Assembly (NCBI GenBank): GCA_018240465.1
Contig: JAFEFS010000093.1
Coordinates: forward strand, 99,470 to 163,469
Direction: 5' to 3'
DNA: 64,000 nt
Source of the DNA: Pseudomonadota bacterium
GTDB taxonomy: Bacteria > Pseudomonadota > Gammaproteobacteria > Xanthomonadales > Rhodanobacteraceae
Made by a program: the position numbers and the translations under genes. Below are positions 37,625 to 46,601 of this stretch, in pieces. The notes below the pieces were generated by a model. The model was not told the origin of the DNA. It saw only the letters and a program-made list of their open reading frames with translations, and searched no databases. The number at the start of each line of letters is the position of its first letter. The first letter of the stretch is position 1.

Positions 37625-38911
37625 ATGACAACGGCACCTCAACGCATCGTCATCGTCGGTGGCGGCTTCGCCGGGCTCTGGGCGACGCGCGCACTGCGTG
37701 ACGCGCCGGTCAGCATCCTGCTGATCGACCGCGCCAACCACCATCTGTTCCAGCCCCTGCTTTACCAGGTCGCCACGGCGGGATTGTCCTCGCCGGATAT
37801 CGCCGCCCCGTTGCGGCACATCCTGCGCAGGCAGAACAATGTCGAAGTGCGCATGGCGACGGTGGCGCGCATCGAGCCCGATGCGCGTCGTCTGCATCTG
37901 GACGACGGCAGCGTCGTCGACTACGACACGTTGCTGCTGGCCAGCGGCGCGACCCATGCGTATTTCGGCCACGACGACTGGGCGCCGTTCGCGCCGGGCC
38001 TGAAGACGCTGGACGACGCGCTGCTGCTGCGCCGGCGCCTGCTGCTCGCGTTCGAGCACGCCGAGGCGGAAACCGATTCCGCTCGGCGCGAGGCGTGGTT
38101 GAGTTTTGCGATCGTCGGTGGTGGTCCGACCGGGGTCGAGCTTGCCGGCACGCTGGCCGAAATCGCGCGGCACACGCTCAAACGCGAATTCCGCCGCATC
38201 GACCCGGCCTCGGCGCGCGTGCGTCTGATCGAGGCGGGGCCGCGCATCCTGTCGAGCTTTCCCGCCGCGCTTTCGGCCAGGGCGCAGAAGCAGTTGGAGC
38301 GACTCGGTGTCGAGGTGGTCACCGGCGCCGCGGTCGAGGCGATCGACGCGCAGGGCTATCGCTCGGGCGGCGCGTTCGTGCCGGCGCGCACCGTGGTCTG
38401 GGCCGCGGGTGTCGCCGCCTCGCCGTTGGCACGTTCACTCGGCGTCGAGCTCGACCGCGCCGGGCGCGTGCGCGTGTTGCCGGATCTGAGCGTGCCGGGC
38501 CACCCGGAGATTTTCGTCGCGGGCGATCTCGCCAGCGTCGTGCAGGATGGCAAGCCCGTGCCCGGCGTCGCGCCGGCGGCCAAGCAGATGGGCAATTACG
38601 TGGCGCGGGTGGTGCGCAATCGCCTGGCCGCGTGCCCGGCGCCGCCGCCGTTCCGCTATCGCGACCACGGCAACCTCGCCACGATCGGGCGCATGGCGGC
38701 GATCGTCGACGTGCATGGATGGAAATTGTCCGGCTTGTTCGCGTGGTGGTTCTGGCTCGCCGCGCATGTGTTCTTTCTGATCGGCTTCCGCAACCGCCTT
38801 TCCGTGTTGATCAACTGGGCCGTGGCGTATTGGAGCTACCAGCGTGCGGCGCGCATCATCATCGGCCATAAAGCGGCATCCGGCGACAACGAGTCGGTGG
38901 ACGCGGGCTGA
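37625..38911 (+). CDS. ndh: Type II NADH:quinone oxidoreductase
   Basis: The 428-residue flavoprotein oxidises NADH without pumping protons. Motifs: FAD-binding IVIVGGGFAGLWATRAL at the N-terminus, LLYQVATAGLSSPDIAAPLR, NADH-binding FAIVGGGPTGVELAG, and the second FAD motif HPEIFVAGDLA. The C-terminal hydrophobic segments (FAWWFWLAAHVFFLIGF) anchor it to the membrane, as in NDH-2 enzymes. It follows priA by 56 bases and may be co-transcribed. It ends before two terminators convergent with rpoH. Confidence 0.92.
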   Translation: MTTAPQRIVIVGGGFAGLWATRALRDAPVSILLIDRANHHLFQPLLYQVATAGLSSPDIAAPLRHILRRQNNVEVRMATVARIEPDARRLHLDDGSVVDYDTLLLASGATHAYFGHDDWAPFAPGLKTLDDALLLRRRLLLAFEHAEAETDSARREAWLSFAIVGGGPTGVELAGTLAEIARHTLKREFRRIDPASARVRLIEAGPRILSSFPAALSARAQKQLERLGVEVVTGAAVEAIDAQGYRSGGAFVPARTVVWAAGVAASPLARSLGVELDRAGRVRVLPDLSVPGHPEIFVAGDLASVVQDGKPVPGVAPAAKQMGNYVARVVRNRLAACPAPPPFRYRDHGNLATIGRMAAIVDVHGWKLSGLFAWWFWLAAHVFFLIGFRNRLSVLINWAVAYWSYQRAARIIIGHKAASGDNESVDAG

Positions 38912-38923
38912 GCATCGCCGAAC

Positions 38924-38956
38924 GCGTAAAAACAAACGGCCCGGTTGCCCGGGCCG
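38924..38956 (-). terminator. Rho-independent terminator for rpoH
   Basis: On the minus strand the stem CGGCCCGG / CCGGGCCG (38937-38944 and 38949-38956, loop of 4) is followed by TTTGTTTTT. This is the expected form for a terminator about 100 bases after the rpoH stop codon. Confidence 0.7.
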
Positions 38957-39001
38957 CGATTGCCTGAAACGTTGGAAAAATCCCGGCTTCTATCGAGAAC
39001 T

Positions 39002-39023
39002 GCGACCAGGGTGGTCGCTTTTT
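39002..39023 (+). terminator. Rho-independent terminator for ndh
   Basis: The stem GCGACC (39002-39007) with GGTCGC (39013-39018) and a 5-base loop is followed by TTTTT. It lies 90 bases after the ndh stop and reads in the plus direction. Confidence 0.7.
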
Positions 39024-39055
39024 GGTTCTTGCGCTCAGGGATGAGCGCAGAAAAA

Positions 39056-39919
<864 letters not shown>

Positions 39920-39943
39920 TCTGGTCTCCTCAAGGTGCCCAGT

Positions 39944-39970
39944 CTAGCACTCGGGGTATGAGAGTGCTAA
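39944..39970. promoter_or_regulatory. CIRCE element (HrcA operator) upstream of rpoH
   Basis: Read on the minus strand, TTAGCACTC and GAGTGCTAG are separated by 9 bases. The CIRCE consensus is TTAGCACTC-N9-GAGTGCTAA, so 17 of 18 arm bases match. It lies 25-51 bases before the rpoH start codon. HrcA represses from such sites until heat or misfolding titrates GroEL. Confidence 0.85.
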
Positions 39971-40288
39971 CGAGGGCAGAAAGTTCCGTGACTGATCGGT
40001 AACATTCTTTTCTTGGACCGCATGGTACATGAATGGAAGCGGCGGCACGTTAAATAACGTTCATCCGGGGTTTCCACAGGCGGAACAAGGAGTTGTGCCA
40101 GTGGATCGGCCTTTCCGAGCCGTCGCACCGCGCGCATCAACCCACAACGACCGGAACGGCGGCAACCTTCGCCGCGGCTTCAACGTTTGCCGCCGAGGCA
40201 GGAAAGCCCTCTGGTTTCGTATATACAATCATCATTCATATTTGGTATAAATGTATCGCGAGCTCCCACCCGTTCGCTCATCACGATC
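39971..40288. other. Intergenic region upstream of the fucose island
   Basis: No protein-like frame or RNA gene is seen in this stretch between the CIRCE site and the first fucose gene. The left part should contain the rpoH promoter. The right part (40205-40260) turns AT-rich and carries the TATATAC-type motif and a TATAAA sequence (40246-40251) that may serve as a -10 element. A 73-residue frame at 40029-40250 is Gly/Arg/Asn-rich and unlikely to be real. Confidence 0.5.
40219..40228. promoter_or_regulatory. TATATAC-type motif upstream of fucose dehydrogenase
   Basis: GTATATAC (40219-40226) is an 8-base palindrome followed by AA. The 9-mer TATATACAA reappears just downstream of the TonB-receptor -10 element (49165-49173), and TTATATAC lies before the SDR gene (42144-42151). 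It may be the operator of the IclR regulator of this island; this is an inference. Confidence 0.4.
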
Positions 40289-41299
40289 ATGTTCATGCCC
40301 GCCGGGAAAACCGAATTCATGTCGCTGGGGCCGTTGGGATTCGGTGCGGCGCCGATCGGCAACCTGTATGCCGAGGTCGGCGACGACGCGGCCCACGCGG
40401 CGCTCGACGCGGCATGGCGCAGCAGCATCCGCTACTTCGACACGGCGCCGTTTTACGGTCATGGCCTTTCCGAGCGCCGCCTCGGCGACGCCTTCGCGTC
40501 CTGGCCGCGCGCCGAGTTCGCAGTGTCGACCAAGGTCGGACGCGTGATCGAATCCGACGCTTCCCGCGCGGCGAAGATCAACGACGGCTTCGCCGTATCG
40601 GGCAGTCGCGCGGTATTCGACTACAGCCGAGCGGGCGTGCGGCGTTCGTTCGAGGCCAGCTTGCGGCGCCTGCGTCTGGAGCACGTCGACATTCTCCTGC
40701 TGCACGATGTCGGCCGGCAAACCCACGGCGAGCGCCATGCCGAAATGCTCGCGCAGGCGCTCGACGCGGCGTTGCCGGAAATGGCGCGACTGCGCGAGGA
40801 GGGCCTCGTCCGCACGATCGGCATCGGCGTCAACGAGCAGGATGTCTGCCTGGAAATCCTGCCGCGTTTCGATCTCGACTGCATCCTGCTCGCCGGGCGC
40901 TACACGCTGCTCGAGCAACGGGCGGCGCGCGAGCTCTTGGGCGAGGCGCAGCGGCGCGGGGTGAAGATCATTGCCGCCGGGCCGTACAACTCGGGCCTGC
41001 TCGGCGACGCGCGCGGCCCCGGCGCGACCTACAACTACGCACCGGTCGAAGCGCCGACTCTGGCGCGCGCGCGCGCGATCTATGCGATCTGCGCCGAGGC
41101 GGGTGTGGATACGGGCGCGGCCGCATTGCAGTTCCCGCTCGCCCATCCGGCCGTGGCCACGGTGGTCGCCGGCCTGCGCTCGGCGGCGGAAGTGGAAAGC
41201 GCGGCGCAACGGCGCGACACGTCGATTCCGCCTGCGCTCTGGCGCCAGCTGCAACATGCGGGTCTGCTTGCCTCCGATGCGGCGGTGCCGTCGCCATGA
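40289..41299 (+). CDS. L-fucose dehydrogenase, aldo/keto reductase family
   Basis: The 336-residue protein is an aldo/keto reductase of the D-threo-aldose/L-fucose 1-dehydrogenase group. Features include LGFGAAPIGNLYAEVGDD, the catalytic Asp and Tyr in YFDTAPFYGHGLSERRLG, Lys in VSTKVGRVI, His in VDILLLHDVG and the end VATVVAGLRSAAEV. It is expected to oxidise L-fucopyranose to L-fucono-lactone with NAD(P)+, the first step of the non-phosphorylative pathway. ATG 40289 is taken; ATG 40295 and 40319 are possible. Its TGA overlaps the ATG of the lactonase gene. Confidence 0.85.
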   Translation: MFMPAGKTEFMSLGPLGFGAAPIGNLYAEVGDDAAHAALDAAWRSSIRYFDTAPFYGHGLSERRLGDAFASWPRAEFAVSTKVGRVIESDASRAAKINDGFAVSGSRAVFDYSRAGVRRSFEASLRRLRLEHVDILLLHDVGRQTHGERHAEMLAQALDAALPEMARLREEGLVRTIGIGVNEQDVCLEILPRFDLDCILLAGRYTLLEQRAARELLGEAQRRGVKIIAAGPYNSGLLGDARGPGATYNYAPVEAPTLARARAIYAICAEAGVDTGAAALQFPLAHPAVATVVAGLRSAAEVESAAQRRDTSIPPALWRQLQHAGLLASDAAVPSP

Positions 41300-42135
41300 T
41301 CGTCATCGATGCCCACCAGCATTTCTGGCGCCTGGCGCGCGGCGGCTATGCCTGGCTCACGCCCGATATCGGCGTGCTGTACCGCGACTTCGAGCCGGCC
41401 GATCTCGCGCCGCTGCTGGCGCGGAACGACGTCACCGCGAGCGTGGTCGTGCAGGCCGCGGCGAACGAAGCGGAAACGCATTTCCTTTTCGAGCTGGCGC
41501 GCGAGCACGCCTTCATCAAAGGCGTCGTCGGCTGGACCGAATTCGACGCGCCCGATGTGGCGCGGCGCATCGCCGCGCTGGTCGCGGCCGGCGCGGGCAA
41601 GCTCAAGGGACTGCGGCCGATGATCCAGGACATTGCCGATGGCGGCTGGGTGGCACGGCCGCGACTCGACGCCGCATTCGCGGCGATGATCGATCACGGC
41701 CTCGTGTTCGATGCACTGGTCAAGCCACGCCATTTCGGCGCACTGCTATCGCGCCTGCAGCGACAGCCGCAATTGCGCTGCGTGATCGATCACGCCGGCA
41801 AGCCCGACATTGCCCACGACGGCTTCGACGCCTGGGCGCGATCGCTGGAACGTCTTGCACGCGAAACCGGTGCTTGCTGCAAGCTGTCCGGTCTGCTGAC
41901 CGAGGCCGCATCGGGCGCGACGGCGGCGGATCTCGCGCCGTACGTCGAACACGTCTTCGCCTGCTTCGGCGCGGAGCGCGTGCTCTGGGGCAGCGACTGG
42001 CCGGTGCTCGATCTCGCCTCGGACTATGGCGCGTGGTTCGCCATGGCGCGGAACCTTGTGGCGAGCTGCGCGACGGGATTCGAAACGCAAATATTCGGCG
42101 CGAATGCCGTGTCGCTGTACCGACTCGATTTCTAA
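41296..42135 (+). CDS. L-fuconolactonase, amidohydrolase superfamily
   Basis: The 279-residue protein opens a TIM-barrel hydrolase with IDAHQHFWRL (HxH metal site), followed by the LKGLRPMIQD segment, VIDHAGKP and the metal-binding Asp in LWGSDWPVLDL. This pattern matches the COG3618 lactonases, in which L-fucono-1,5-lactonase of Burkholderia and Xanthomonas is found. The enzyme opens the lactone made by the upstream dehydrogenase to L-fuconate. The ATG overlaps the upstream stop (ATGA), so the two steps are translationally coupled. Confidence 0.88.
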   Translation: MIVIDAHQHFWRLARGGYAWLTPDIGVLYRDFEPADLAPLLARNDVTASVVVQAAANEAETHFLFELAREHAFIKGVVGWTEFDAPDVARRIAALVAAGAGKLKGLRPMIQDIADGGWVARPRLDAAFAAMIDHGLVFDALVKPRHFGALLSRLQRQPQLRCVIDHAGKPDIAHDGFDAWARSLERLARETGACCKLSGLLTEAASGATAADLAPYVEHVFACFGAERVLWGSDWPVLDLASDYGAWFAMARNLVASCATGFETQIFGANAVSLYRLDF

Positions 42136-42143
42136 GTTTCCAC

Positions 42144-42151
42144 TTATATAC
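42144..42151. promoter_or_regulatory. TTATATAC motif upstream of SDR gene
   Basis: This AT-rich octamer lies in the 31-base gap between the lactonase and SDR genes, and shares TATATAC with the sites at 40219 and 49165. It may mark an internal operator or promoter. Confidence 0.3.
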
Positions 42152-42166
42152 TTTTGAGGTTGCAAG

Positions 42167-42913
42167 ATGAGCGCTAGATTGAAGGGCAAACACTGCCTGA
42201 TCACCGCGGCGGGCGCGGGCATCGGACGCGCGAGCGCGCTGGCCTGCGCACGCGAGGGCGCGAGCGTGCTCGCAACCGATATCGATCGTGCGGCGCTCGA
42301 TGCGCTCTCCGGCGAACATCCGGCAATCCGTGCGGCGGTGCTCGACGTGACCGATCCGACGCAAATCACCGGGCTGATCGCGGCAAATTCCGATATCGAC
42401 GTGCTGTTCAACTGCGCCGGCTATGTGGCCGCGGGCAGCATCCTCGACTGCGACGATGCGGCATGGAGGCGCTCGTTCGCGATCAACGTCGATGCGATGT
42501 TCCACGTCTGCAAGGCCGTGCTGCCGGGCATGCTCGAACGCGGTCGCGGCAGCATCATCAACATGGCCTCGGTCGCATCGTCCATCAAAGGCGTGGCCAA
42601 CCGCTTCGCCTACGGTGCGACCAAGGCGGCGGTGATCGGCTTGACCAAGGCGATCGCTGCCGACTACGTCGCGCGCGGCGTGCGTTGCAACGCGATCTGC
42701 CCCGGCACGGTGAAGACGCCGTCGCTCGCGCAACGGGTGAAAGCGATGGGCGGCGACGAAGCCGCGGTCTGGAAAAGCTTCACCGACCGCCAACCGATGG
42801 GCCGCCTCGGCGAGGCCGACGAGATCGCCGCGCTCGTCGTCTATCTCGCCGCCGATGAATCCTCGTTCACCACGGGCACCACGCACGTCATCGACGGCGG
42901 CTGGGCCAACTAG
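42167..42913 (+). CDS. 2-keto-3-deoxy-L-fuconate dehydrogenase, SDR family
   Basis: The 248-residue classical SDR has TAAGAGIGRASALA for the cofactor, FNCAGYVAAG, the catalytic Ser in INMASVASSIKG and YxxxK in FAYGATKAAV. It ends TTGTTHVIDGGWAN. Its sequence type and its place between fuconolactonase and the diketo-acid hydrolase identify it as the enzyme oxidising 2-keto-3-deoxy-L-fuconate at C4. GAGG is 8 bases from ATG 42167. Confidence 0.87.
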   Translation: MSARLKGKHCLITAAGAGIGRASALACAREGASVLATDIDRAALDALSGEHPAIRAAVLDVTDPTQITGLIAANSDIDVLFNCAGYVAAGSILDCDDAAWRRSFAINVDAMFHVCKAVLPGMLERGRGSIINMASVASSIKGVANRFAYGATKAAVIGLTKAIAADYVARGVRCNAICPGTVKTPSLAQRVKAMGGDEAAVWKSFTDRQPMGRLGEADEIAALVVYLAADESSFTTGTTHVIDGGWAN

Positions 42914-42924
42914 GGAGGATCACG

Positions 42925-43785
42925 ATGAAACTGTTTCGATACGGAGAACCCGGGCGCGAGAAGCCCGGCCTGCTCGATGCGAACGGCGCGCTGCGCGACT
43001 TGTCCGCCGTCGTCGACGATATCGCAGGCGGCGTTTTGACAACCGCGGGGCTGAAGAAACTGCGCGCGCTCGATCCGACGTCGCTGCCGATCGTGTCCGG
43101 CAGTCCGCGCTACGGTGCCGCGGTCGGCCGCGTCGGCAAGATGGTCTGCGTCGGCCTCAACTACTCCGACCACGCCGCCGAGACCAACGCGAAAGTGCCG
43201 GAAATGCCGATCCTGTTCATGAAGGCGACGACGGCGATCGTCGGCCCGAACGACGAGGTGATGATTCCGCGCGACTCGGTCAAGACCGACTGGGAGGTCG
43301 AACTCGGTGTCGTCATAGGCGACGTCGCGCGCGACGTGTCGCCCGAGCGGGCACTCGAGCATGTCGCCGGCTACCTCGTCGTCAACGACATCTCCGAGCG
43401 CGAGTTCCAGCTCGAGCATTGCGGGCAGTGGGTCAAGGGCAAGGGCTGCGACACGTTCGGACCGATCGGCCCCTACCTCGTCACGCGCGACGAAGTACCC
43501 GATGCGCAGAACCTGTCGATGTGGCTGACGGTGAACGGCCACCGCTACCAGAACGGCAGCACGCGCACGATGGTGTTCGACGTGCCGACGCTGGTCAGCC
43601 ATATCAGCCGCTATATGACGCTGATGCCGGGCGACGTGATCTCGACAGGCACGCCGCCCGGCGTCGGCCTCGGCCAGAAACCGCCCGTGTACCTGAAGCC
43701 CGGCGACGTGATGGAACTGGAGATCGAAGGCCTTGGCAGGCAGCGCCAGAACGTGGTCGCGTATCGGCGCGTGGCGGAGGAGTAG
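42925..43785 (+). CDS. 2,4-diketo-3-deoxy-L-fuconate hydrolase, FAH superfamily
   Basis: The 286-residue protein belongs to the fumarylacetoacetate hydrolase fold. It has the short N-domain MKLFRYGEPGREKPGLLD, the core CVGLNYSDHAAE, metal-ligand acids in WEVELGVVIGDVARDV, and SERE with GPYLVTRDEVPD, plus STGTPPGVGLGQKP. In this pathway the enzyme cleaves the diketo acid to pyruvate and L-lactate, the final step. GGGAGGA precedes the ATG. The dehydratase gene follows after 3 bases. Confidence 0.87.
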   Translation: MKLFRYGEPGREKPGLLDANGALRDLSAVVDDIAGGVLTTAGLKKLRALDPTSLPIVSGSPRYGAAVGRVGKMVCVGLNYSDHAAETNAKVPEMPILFMKATTAIVGPNDEVMIPRDSVKTDWEVELGVVIGDVARDVSPERALEHVAGYLVVNDISEREFQLEHCGQWVKGKGCDTFGPIGPYLVTRDEVPDAQNLSMWLTVNGHRYQNGSTRTMVFDVPTLVSHISRYMTLMPGDVISTGTPPGVGLGQKPPVYLKPGDVMELEIEGLGRQRQNVVAYRRVAEE

Positions 43786-43788
43786 GGC

Positions 43789-45087
43789 GTGGCCAGAATC
43801 ATCGGACTGGAAGCGCTCGACGTGCGCTTCCCGACCTCGCGCCGGCTCGACGGATCGGATGCGATGAACCCCGATCCGGACTATTCCGCCGCGTACGTCG
43901 TGTTGCGCACCGATGCCGACGACGGGTTCGCCGGCCATGGCCTCGTCTTCACGATCGGCCGCGGCAACGATGTGCAGACCGCGGCGATCCATGCGCTCTC
44001 CCACCTCGTCGTCGGCCGTGATGTGGACGAGATCGTCGCCGACTTGGGTGCGTTCGCGCGCAGCCTCAGCGCGGATTCGCAACTGCGCTGGCTCGGCCCC
44101 GAGAAGGGTGTGATCCACATGGCGATCGGCGGCGTGATCAATGCGGCCTGGGATCTCGCCGCGCGCCGCGCCGGCAAGCCGCTGTGGCGCTTCATCGCCG
44201 AAATGTCGTCCGAACAGATCGTCGCGCAGATCGATTTCCGCTATCTCACCGATGCACTGACGCCAGAGGAAGCGTTCGGCATCCTCAAGCGCGCCGAAAG
44301 CGGCAAGGCGGCGCGCATCGCGGAATTGATCGAGAAGGGCTATCCCGCCTACACGACTTCGCCGGGCTGGCTCGGCTACAGCGACGAGAAACTCGAGCGC
44401 CTGGCGAAGCAGGCCGTCGCCGACGGCTTCCGCACGATCAAGCTCAAGGTTGGTGCGAACGTCGAGGACGACGTGCGCCGCTGCCGCCTTGCGCGCGCGA
44501 CGGTCGGCCGCGACATCGCCATCGCGATCGATGCGAACCAGCGCTGGGACGTTGGTCCCGCGATAGCCTGGCTGCGCCGCCTGGTCGAATTCGACATCGC
44601 CTGGATCGAGGAGCCGACGAGCCCCGACGACGTGCTCGGCCACGCGGCGATCCGCAAGGGCGTGGCGCCGATGCCGGTATCGACAGGCGAGCACACGCAC
44701 AATCGCGTGATGTTCAAGCAGTTGCTGCAGGCGCAGGCCGTCGACCTGATCCAGATCGACGCAGCGCGCGTCGGCGGTGTCAACGAGAATCTCGCGATCC
44801 TGATGCTCGCGGCGAAGTTCGGTGTGCGCGTGTTTCCGCACGCGGGCGGTGTCGGCCTGTGCGAGCTCGTGCAGCATCTGGCGATGGCCGACTTCGTCGC
44901 GATCAGCGGACGCATGGAGGATCGCGCAATCGAATTCGTCGATCACCTGCACGAACACTTCGTCGATCCCGTGCGCATCCGCTGCGGGCGCTATCTCGCG
45001 CCATCGGCGCCGGGCATGTCGGCACAGATGAAAGAGACTTCGATACGCGAACATCGGTTTCCAGGCGGCGCTGTCTGGTCACAATGA
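43789..45087 (+). CDS. fucD: L-fuconate dehydratase, enolase superfamily
   Basis: The 432-residue protein dehydrates L-fuconate to 2-keto-3-deoxy-L-fuconate with Mg2+. The catalytic set of the enolase superfamily sits at the numbers I recall for Xanthomonas campestris FucD: Lys220 (TIKLKVG), Asp248 (IAIDANQRW), Glu274 (WIEEPTSP), Glu301 (STGEHTHN) and His351 (FPHAGGVG). This strongly supports the exact function. GTG 43789 is chosen; GGAGGAG precedes it. It is encoded after the hydrolase gene and before the fucosidase gene, whose longest possible start overlaps its stop. Confidence 0.95.
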   Translation: MARIIGLEALDVRFPTSRRLDGSDAMNPDPDYSAAYVVLRTDADDGFAGHGLVFTIGRGNDVQTAAIHALSHLVVGRDVDEIVADLGAFARSLSADSQLRWLGPEKGVIHMAIGGVINAAWDLAARRAGKPLWRFIAEMSSEQIVAQIDFRYLTDALTPEEAFGILKRAESGKAARIAELIEKGYPAYTTSPGWLGYSDEKLERLAKQAVADGFRTIKLKVGANVEDDVRRCRLARATVGRDIAIAIDANQRWDVGPAIAWLRRLVEFDIAWIEEPTSPDDVLGHAAIRKGVAPMPVSTGEHTHNRVMFKQLLQAQAVDLIQIDAARVGGVNENLAILMLAAKFGVRVFPHAGGVGLCELVQHLAMADFVAISGRMEDRAIEFVDHLHEHFVDPVRIRCGRYLAPSAPGMSAQMKETSIREHRFPGGAVWSQ

Positions 45088-45143
45088 ATTGCTGCGCTGG
45101 CGTATCCAACCCAACGAATGATGATCCGAGGGAGAGTGAAGCC

Positions 45144-46586
45144 GTGAAGATGACAATCCGGTTCGTCCATCGCGCGATCCTCGCATCGCTGATCGCCATG
45201 TCCAGCGTCGCACAGGCGCAAGACTTGAAGCAGACCGCCGTGCCTGGCCACAACACCGAAACGTCGGAACAGCGTGCCGCCCGCATGGCCTGGTGGCGCG
45301 ACGCACGCTTCGGCATGTTCATCCACTGGGGTCTGTACGCGGTGCCGGCTGGCGAGTGGAACGGGCGCAAGGACCTGGCCGAATGGTTCATGGACCAGAC
45401 CGGCATCGCGCGTGCGGACTACGAAAGGTTCGCGGCGCAGTTCAACCCGACGAAGTACGACCCGGAGGAATGGGTACGCATCGCCAAGGATGCGGGCATG
45501 AAGTACATCGTGATCACGTCCAAGCATCACGAAGGCTTCGCGATGTGGGACACGAAGGGCACCGACTACAACATCGCCAAGCGCACGCCGTATGCCAAGG
45601 GCGTGCTCAAGCCGCTGGCCGATGCCGCGCGCCGCGCCGGCCTGCATTTCGGTACGTACTACTCGATCATGGACTGGCACGATCCCTCGCAGTCGCCCGC
45701 GCAGCCGGGAAAGCACTACAACCCGACGAAGATGGATCTGGCGAGAAAGCGCGCCTACATCGAGGAGATGAAGACCGAGCTGGCCGAACTGATCCGCGAA
45801 ACGCACACCGAGGTGCTCTGGTTCGACGGCGAATGGATGGACTGGTGGACGAACGAGGACGGCCGCGAGCTGTACGCGTATCTGCGCGGACTCGATCCGA
45901 ACCTGATCATCAACAACCGCGTCGGCAACTCACGCGCCGGCAGCCTCGCCGGCATGGACAAGGGCGAGGGCGTCGGCGATTTTGGCACGCCCGAGCAGAA
46001 CATCCCGGCGCGCGGCTTCGGCCCCGGCGTGTACTGGGAAACCTGCATGACCCTGAACGATCATTGGGGCTACAACAAGTACGACGACCACTGGAAATCG
46101 CCCGCAGTCATCGTGCGCAACCTCGTCGACATCGCCAGCAAGGGTGGCAACTACCTGCTCAACGTCGGACCCGATGCGACCGGCACCATCCCTGCGCCGG
46201 CAGTGGCAATCCTCGGCGACGTCGGTAGTTGGCTCAAGGTCAACGGCGAGTCGATCTACGGCACCGGGCCGACGCCGTTCGCGGGCGATCGCGGCAGCTA
46301 TTCGAAGACTGAAAAGAGCGGCGACGGCAAGCCGAAGTGGATTCCCAGGTGGGACTGGCGTGCGACGAGCAAAAAGGGAAAAGTATACGTGCACCTGTTC
46401 GAGTGGCCGGGCAAGACATTCCGCGTGGACGCGGGCGACGTTCATGCAAAATCCGCATATCTGCTTGCCGACCCGAGCCATGCGCCGCTGCAGCTCGCAC
46501 AGAACGGCAAGACGCTGGAAGTGCAGCTGCCCGACAAGCCGCTCGATCCGGTCGACACGGTGCTGGTCATCGAAACCCGCGACTGA
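45144..46586 (+). CDS. Alpha-L-fucosidase, GH29
   Basis: The 480-residue exported enzyme releases L-fucose from glycans. After a signal peptide (ILASLIAMSSVAQAQ) it shows FGMFIHWGLYAVPAGEW, YIVITSKHHEGFAMWD, FGTYYSIMDWHDP and the nucleophile region VLWFDGEWMDWW with Asp228. A C-terminal beta-sandwich follows (VHLFEWPGKTFRV). I prefer GTG 45144, which has AGGGAG nine bases upstream and gives a good signal peptide. ATG 45150 is near, and ATG 45084 would overlap the dehydratase stop but adds a non-signal leader. It supplies substrate for the pathway genes in front of it. Confidence 0.94.
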   Translation: MKMTIRFVHRAILASLIAMSSVAQAQDLKQTAVPGHNTETSEQRAARMAWWRDARFGMFIHWGLYAVPAGEWNGRKDLAEWFMDQTGIARADYERFAAQFNPTKYDPEEWVRIAKDAGMKYIVITSKHHEGFAMWDTKGTDYNIAKRTPYAKGVLKPLADAARRAGLHFGTYYSIMDWHDPSQSPAQPGKHYNPTKMDLARKRAYIEEMKTELAELIRETHTEVLWFDGEWMDWWTNEDGRELYAYLRGLDPNLIINNRVGNSRAGSLAGMDKGEGVGDFGTPEQNIPARGFGPGVYWETCMTLNDHWGYNKYDDHWKSPAVIVRNLVDIASKGGNYLLNVGPDATGTIPAPAVAILGDVGSWLKVNGESIYGTGPTPFAGDRGSYSKTEKSGDGKPKWIPRWDWRATSKKGKVYVHLFEWPGKTFRVDAGDVHAKSAYLLADPSHAPLQLAQNGKTLEVQLPDKPLDPVDTVLVIETRD

Positions 46587-46601
46587 CCGGGAGAGACGTA
46601 C

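Noticed and set aside
42910..45054. 714-residue minus-strand frame opposite the FAH and fuconate-dehydratase genes
   Set aside because: Asp/Arg/His-rich mirror of highly conserved plus-strand enzymes; no ribosome binding site.
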